Part shown: piece by piece, positions 63,186 through 64,000 of the stretch
Position numbering within the stretch: the stretch's first letter is position 1
Layout: every line of letters starts with the position of its first letter
Position numbers and translations under genes: made by a program
The notes under the pieces: model-generated
What the model was told of the DNA's origin: nothing
Seen by the model: only the letters and a program-made list of their open reading frames with translations
Database searches by the model: none
IMG/VR virus record: IMGVR_UViG_3300042988_000771
Coordinates: 1 to 64,000 of that record
Strand: one strand, 5' to 3'
DNA: 64,000 bases
From: a virus

Positions 63186-63207
63186 CCAACCAACCGAAGA
63201 GAGGGAG
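63183..63207 (+). repeat. Start-associated sequence, copy 5
   Basis: TAA stop, CCAACCAACCGAAGAGAGGGAG, then one base to the ATG; carries an extra AACC unit, as copy 1 does. Confidence 0.55.
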
Positions 63208-63208
63208 C

Positions 63209-63631
63209 ATGGACGAACACTTCTGGAAAGACTGGGAGGAGGCCACGAACAAGTTCGTGGTCGTTGAGCATCGTGTGTGGGGTGTCCCCACCATGATGAA
63301 CCGCTACCTGCACGCGGAGGCCGACACGGGCTCCAAGTACGAGGTGCTGGGAATGGACGCGCAGGCCGACTGGCGCTCGGTTGACGAGACGTACTTCATC
63401 ACGGTGTCGCTGCCGTGGTGCGCGACGTGGACGTCGGCCTTCGGGTCGGTCATCTACCCCAACTACGCGATGGAGCACTGGCGCTCGCCCCGCAGGACGA
63501 TGAACGAGATGCACGGCGGCGACGCAGCCGCCCTGACCATCGCGCTCAACATCATCTGCGGGCACAACCTGGAGCACGCAGTCTCCTTCGCCAAGTCGTT
63601 CATCGTTCCGGAGGCCAGCGATGCACAGTGA
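63209..63631 (+). CDS. Unknown protein
   Basis: 140 aa. MDEHFWKDWEEATNKFVVVE start, Trp/Tyr-rich strands (WCATWTSAFGSVIYPNYAM) and a C-terminal helix with CGHNLEHAVSFAK. No motif recognised. Overlaps the next gene by 11 nt. Confidence 0.54.
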   Translation: MDEHFWKDWEEATNKFVVVEHRVWGVPTMMNRYLHAEADTGSKYEVLGMDAQADWRSVDETYFITVSLPWCATWTSAFGSVIYPNYAMEHWRSPRRTMNEMHGGDAAALTIALNIICGHNLEHAVSFAKSFIVPEASDAQ

Positions 63632-63929
63632 GTCGCATCCCCTGAAGGACAAGATCGTCCTTCTCAACTCCACCACCGAGGACCCCCTGAGGGGGCTGGT
63701 GGTGGAGGGAGCAGCCTTCGAGATTCTGGACTGGTGGGACCTGCTCACCGGCAAGTCCTGGATGGACTCGAACGGCAATCCCGCCTGCTTGCAGTACGCA
63801 GCGCGTTCGGGGCTCTCGCCCGCGAACATCCCCACGGACGACGAGGTCGTCTACGGGAAGATCCGCACCAAGGATGGGATTGGCCTCGGCCACCTCGTCC
63901 ACGTCACGGAACTCGGAGAGGAGATCTGA
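63621..63929 (+). CDS. Unknown protein
   Basis: 102 aa; start overlaps the previous gene. Beta-rich opening (KDKIVLLNSTTEDPLRGLVV), acidic alpha end. No known family; GGAGGCC lies about 6 nt before the ATG. Confidence 0.53.
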   Translation: MHSESHPLKDKIVLLNSTTEDPLRGLVVEGAAFEILDWWDLLTGKSWMDSNGNPACLQYAARSGLSPANIPTDDEVVYGKIRTKDGIGLGHLVHVTELGEEI

Positions 63930-64000
63930 TGGGCTGGTGGAGCACGAACAAGGAAGGTCGGTCGTTCGCGGAGAACGACGGCCCGGAGATGCTGTGGGGC
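63929..64000 (+). CDS. Partial unknown protein at right edge
   Basis: Starts MGWWSTNKEG in a TGATG overlap with the previous stop; 24 codons are visible before the window ends. Trp-rich start. Nothing further can be said. Confidence 0.5.
   Translation, partial: MGWWSTNKEGRSFAENDGPEMLWG

Noticed and set aside
1-64000. CRISPR arrays, insertion sequences, integrase or lysogeny module
   Set aside because: No spaced direct repeats, transposase or recombinase motifs were found on reading both strands.

Overview
The window is 64 kb of a large double-stranded DNA phage genome, most likely a tailed, apparently virulent actinobacteriophage. The evidence is high GC content, close gene packing with 1-4 nt start/stop overlaps, a terminase, portal and MuF head set, a phage-encoded replisome and a WhiB-type Fe-S regulator, a family confined to Actinobacteria and their phages. 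I found no integrase, lysogeny repressor, ribosomal RNA or CRISPR array, and no canonical full-length tRNA. The major capsid, tail tube and tape-measure genes are not visible and probably lie beyond the left edge, the direction in which the head operon runs.

The genome is arranged as two divergent arms that meet at a short AT-rich promoter region near 47.93-47.98 kb. The left arm (1-47.9 kb) is all on the minus strand. From right to left it runs: a replication operon (DnaB-like helicase, zinc/Toprim primase, HTH protein, gp32-like ssDNA-binding protein, DnaE-type polymerase with a PHP domain, HNH nuclease, RecB/Cas4-like nuclease, small unknowns), closed by an intrinsic terminator at 37.07 kb; then tail-fibre and other virion proteins (36.8-30.3 kb); membrane proteins, a RuvC-like nuclease, WhiB, a TerS-like protein and an Acb2/Tad1-like nucleotide sponge (30.2-26.6 kb); small proteins carrying a [DS]AFGV tag (26.6-24.8 kb); tail or adsorption proteins (24.8-17 kb); a GNAT-like protein, a holin and an endolysin-like amidase (17-15.9 kb); then TerL, portal, a 1348-aa protein with a CbbX/EccA-like AAA+ domain, a MuF head protein, a scaffold/XkdF-protease/ParB-like fusion, and more tagged proteins to the left edge.

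The right arm (48-64 kb) is all on the plus strand and holds mostly small unknown genes: zinc-ribbon proteins, membrane proteins, an AAA+ ATPase, a secreted transglycosylase and coiled-coil proteins. Its first 6 kb is rich in RNA-level control: consensus-like promoters with a shared CACAC-N6-GTGTG palindrome between -35 and -10, leader hairpins of a common design, a hairpin that hides a Shine-Dalgarno site, a stand-alone small-RNA candidate, tRNA-like T-arm elements, and a type II hammerhead ribozyme that fits the core consensus base for base. Downstream, a start-associated sequence (CCAACC...GAAAGAGGGAG) precedes several genes.

The two most unusual features are (1) a short peptide, [DS]AFGV followed by a basic residue and often Ser-Lys, found ten times in eight basic, glycine/alanine-rich proteins of the late arm, encoded in the same region as the AAA+ and XkdF-protease genes and suggesting a tag for packaging or processing of internal virion proteins; and (2) the ribozyme, tRNA-like and attenuator-like leaders of the right arm. 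All family assignments come from reading motifs; no database search was run.
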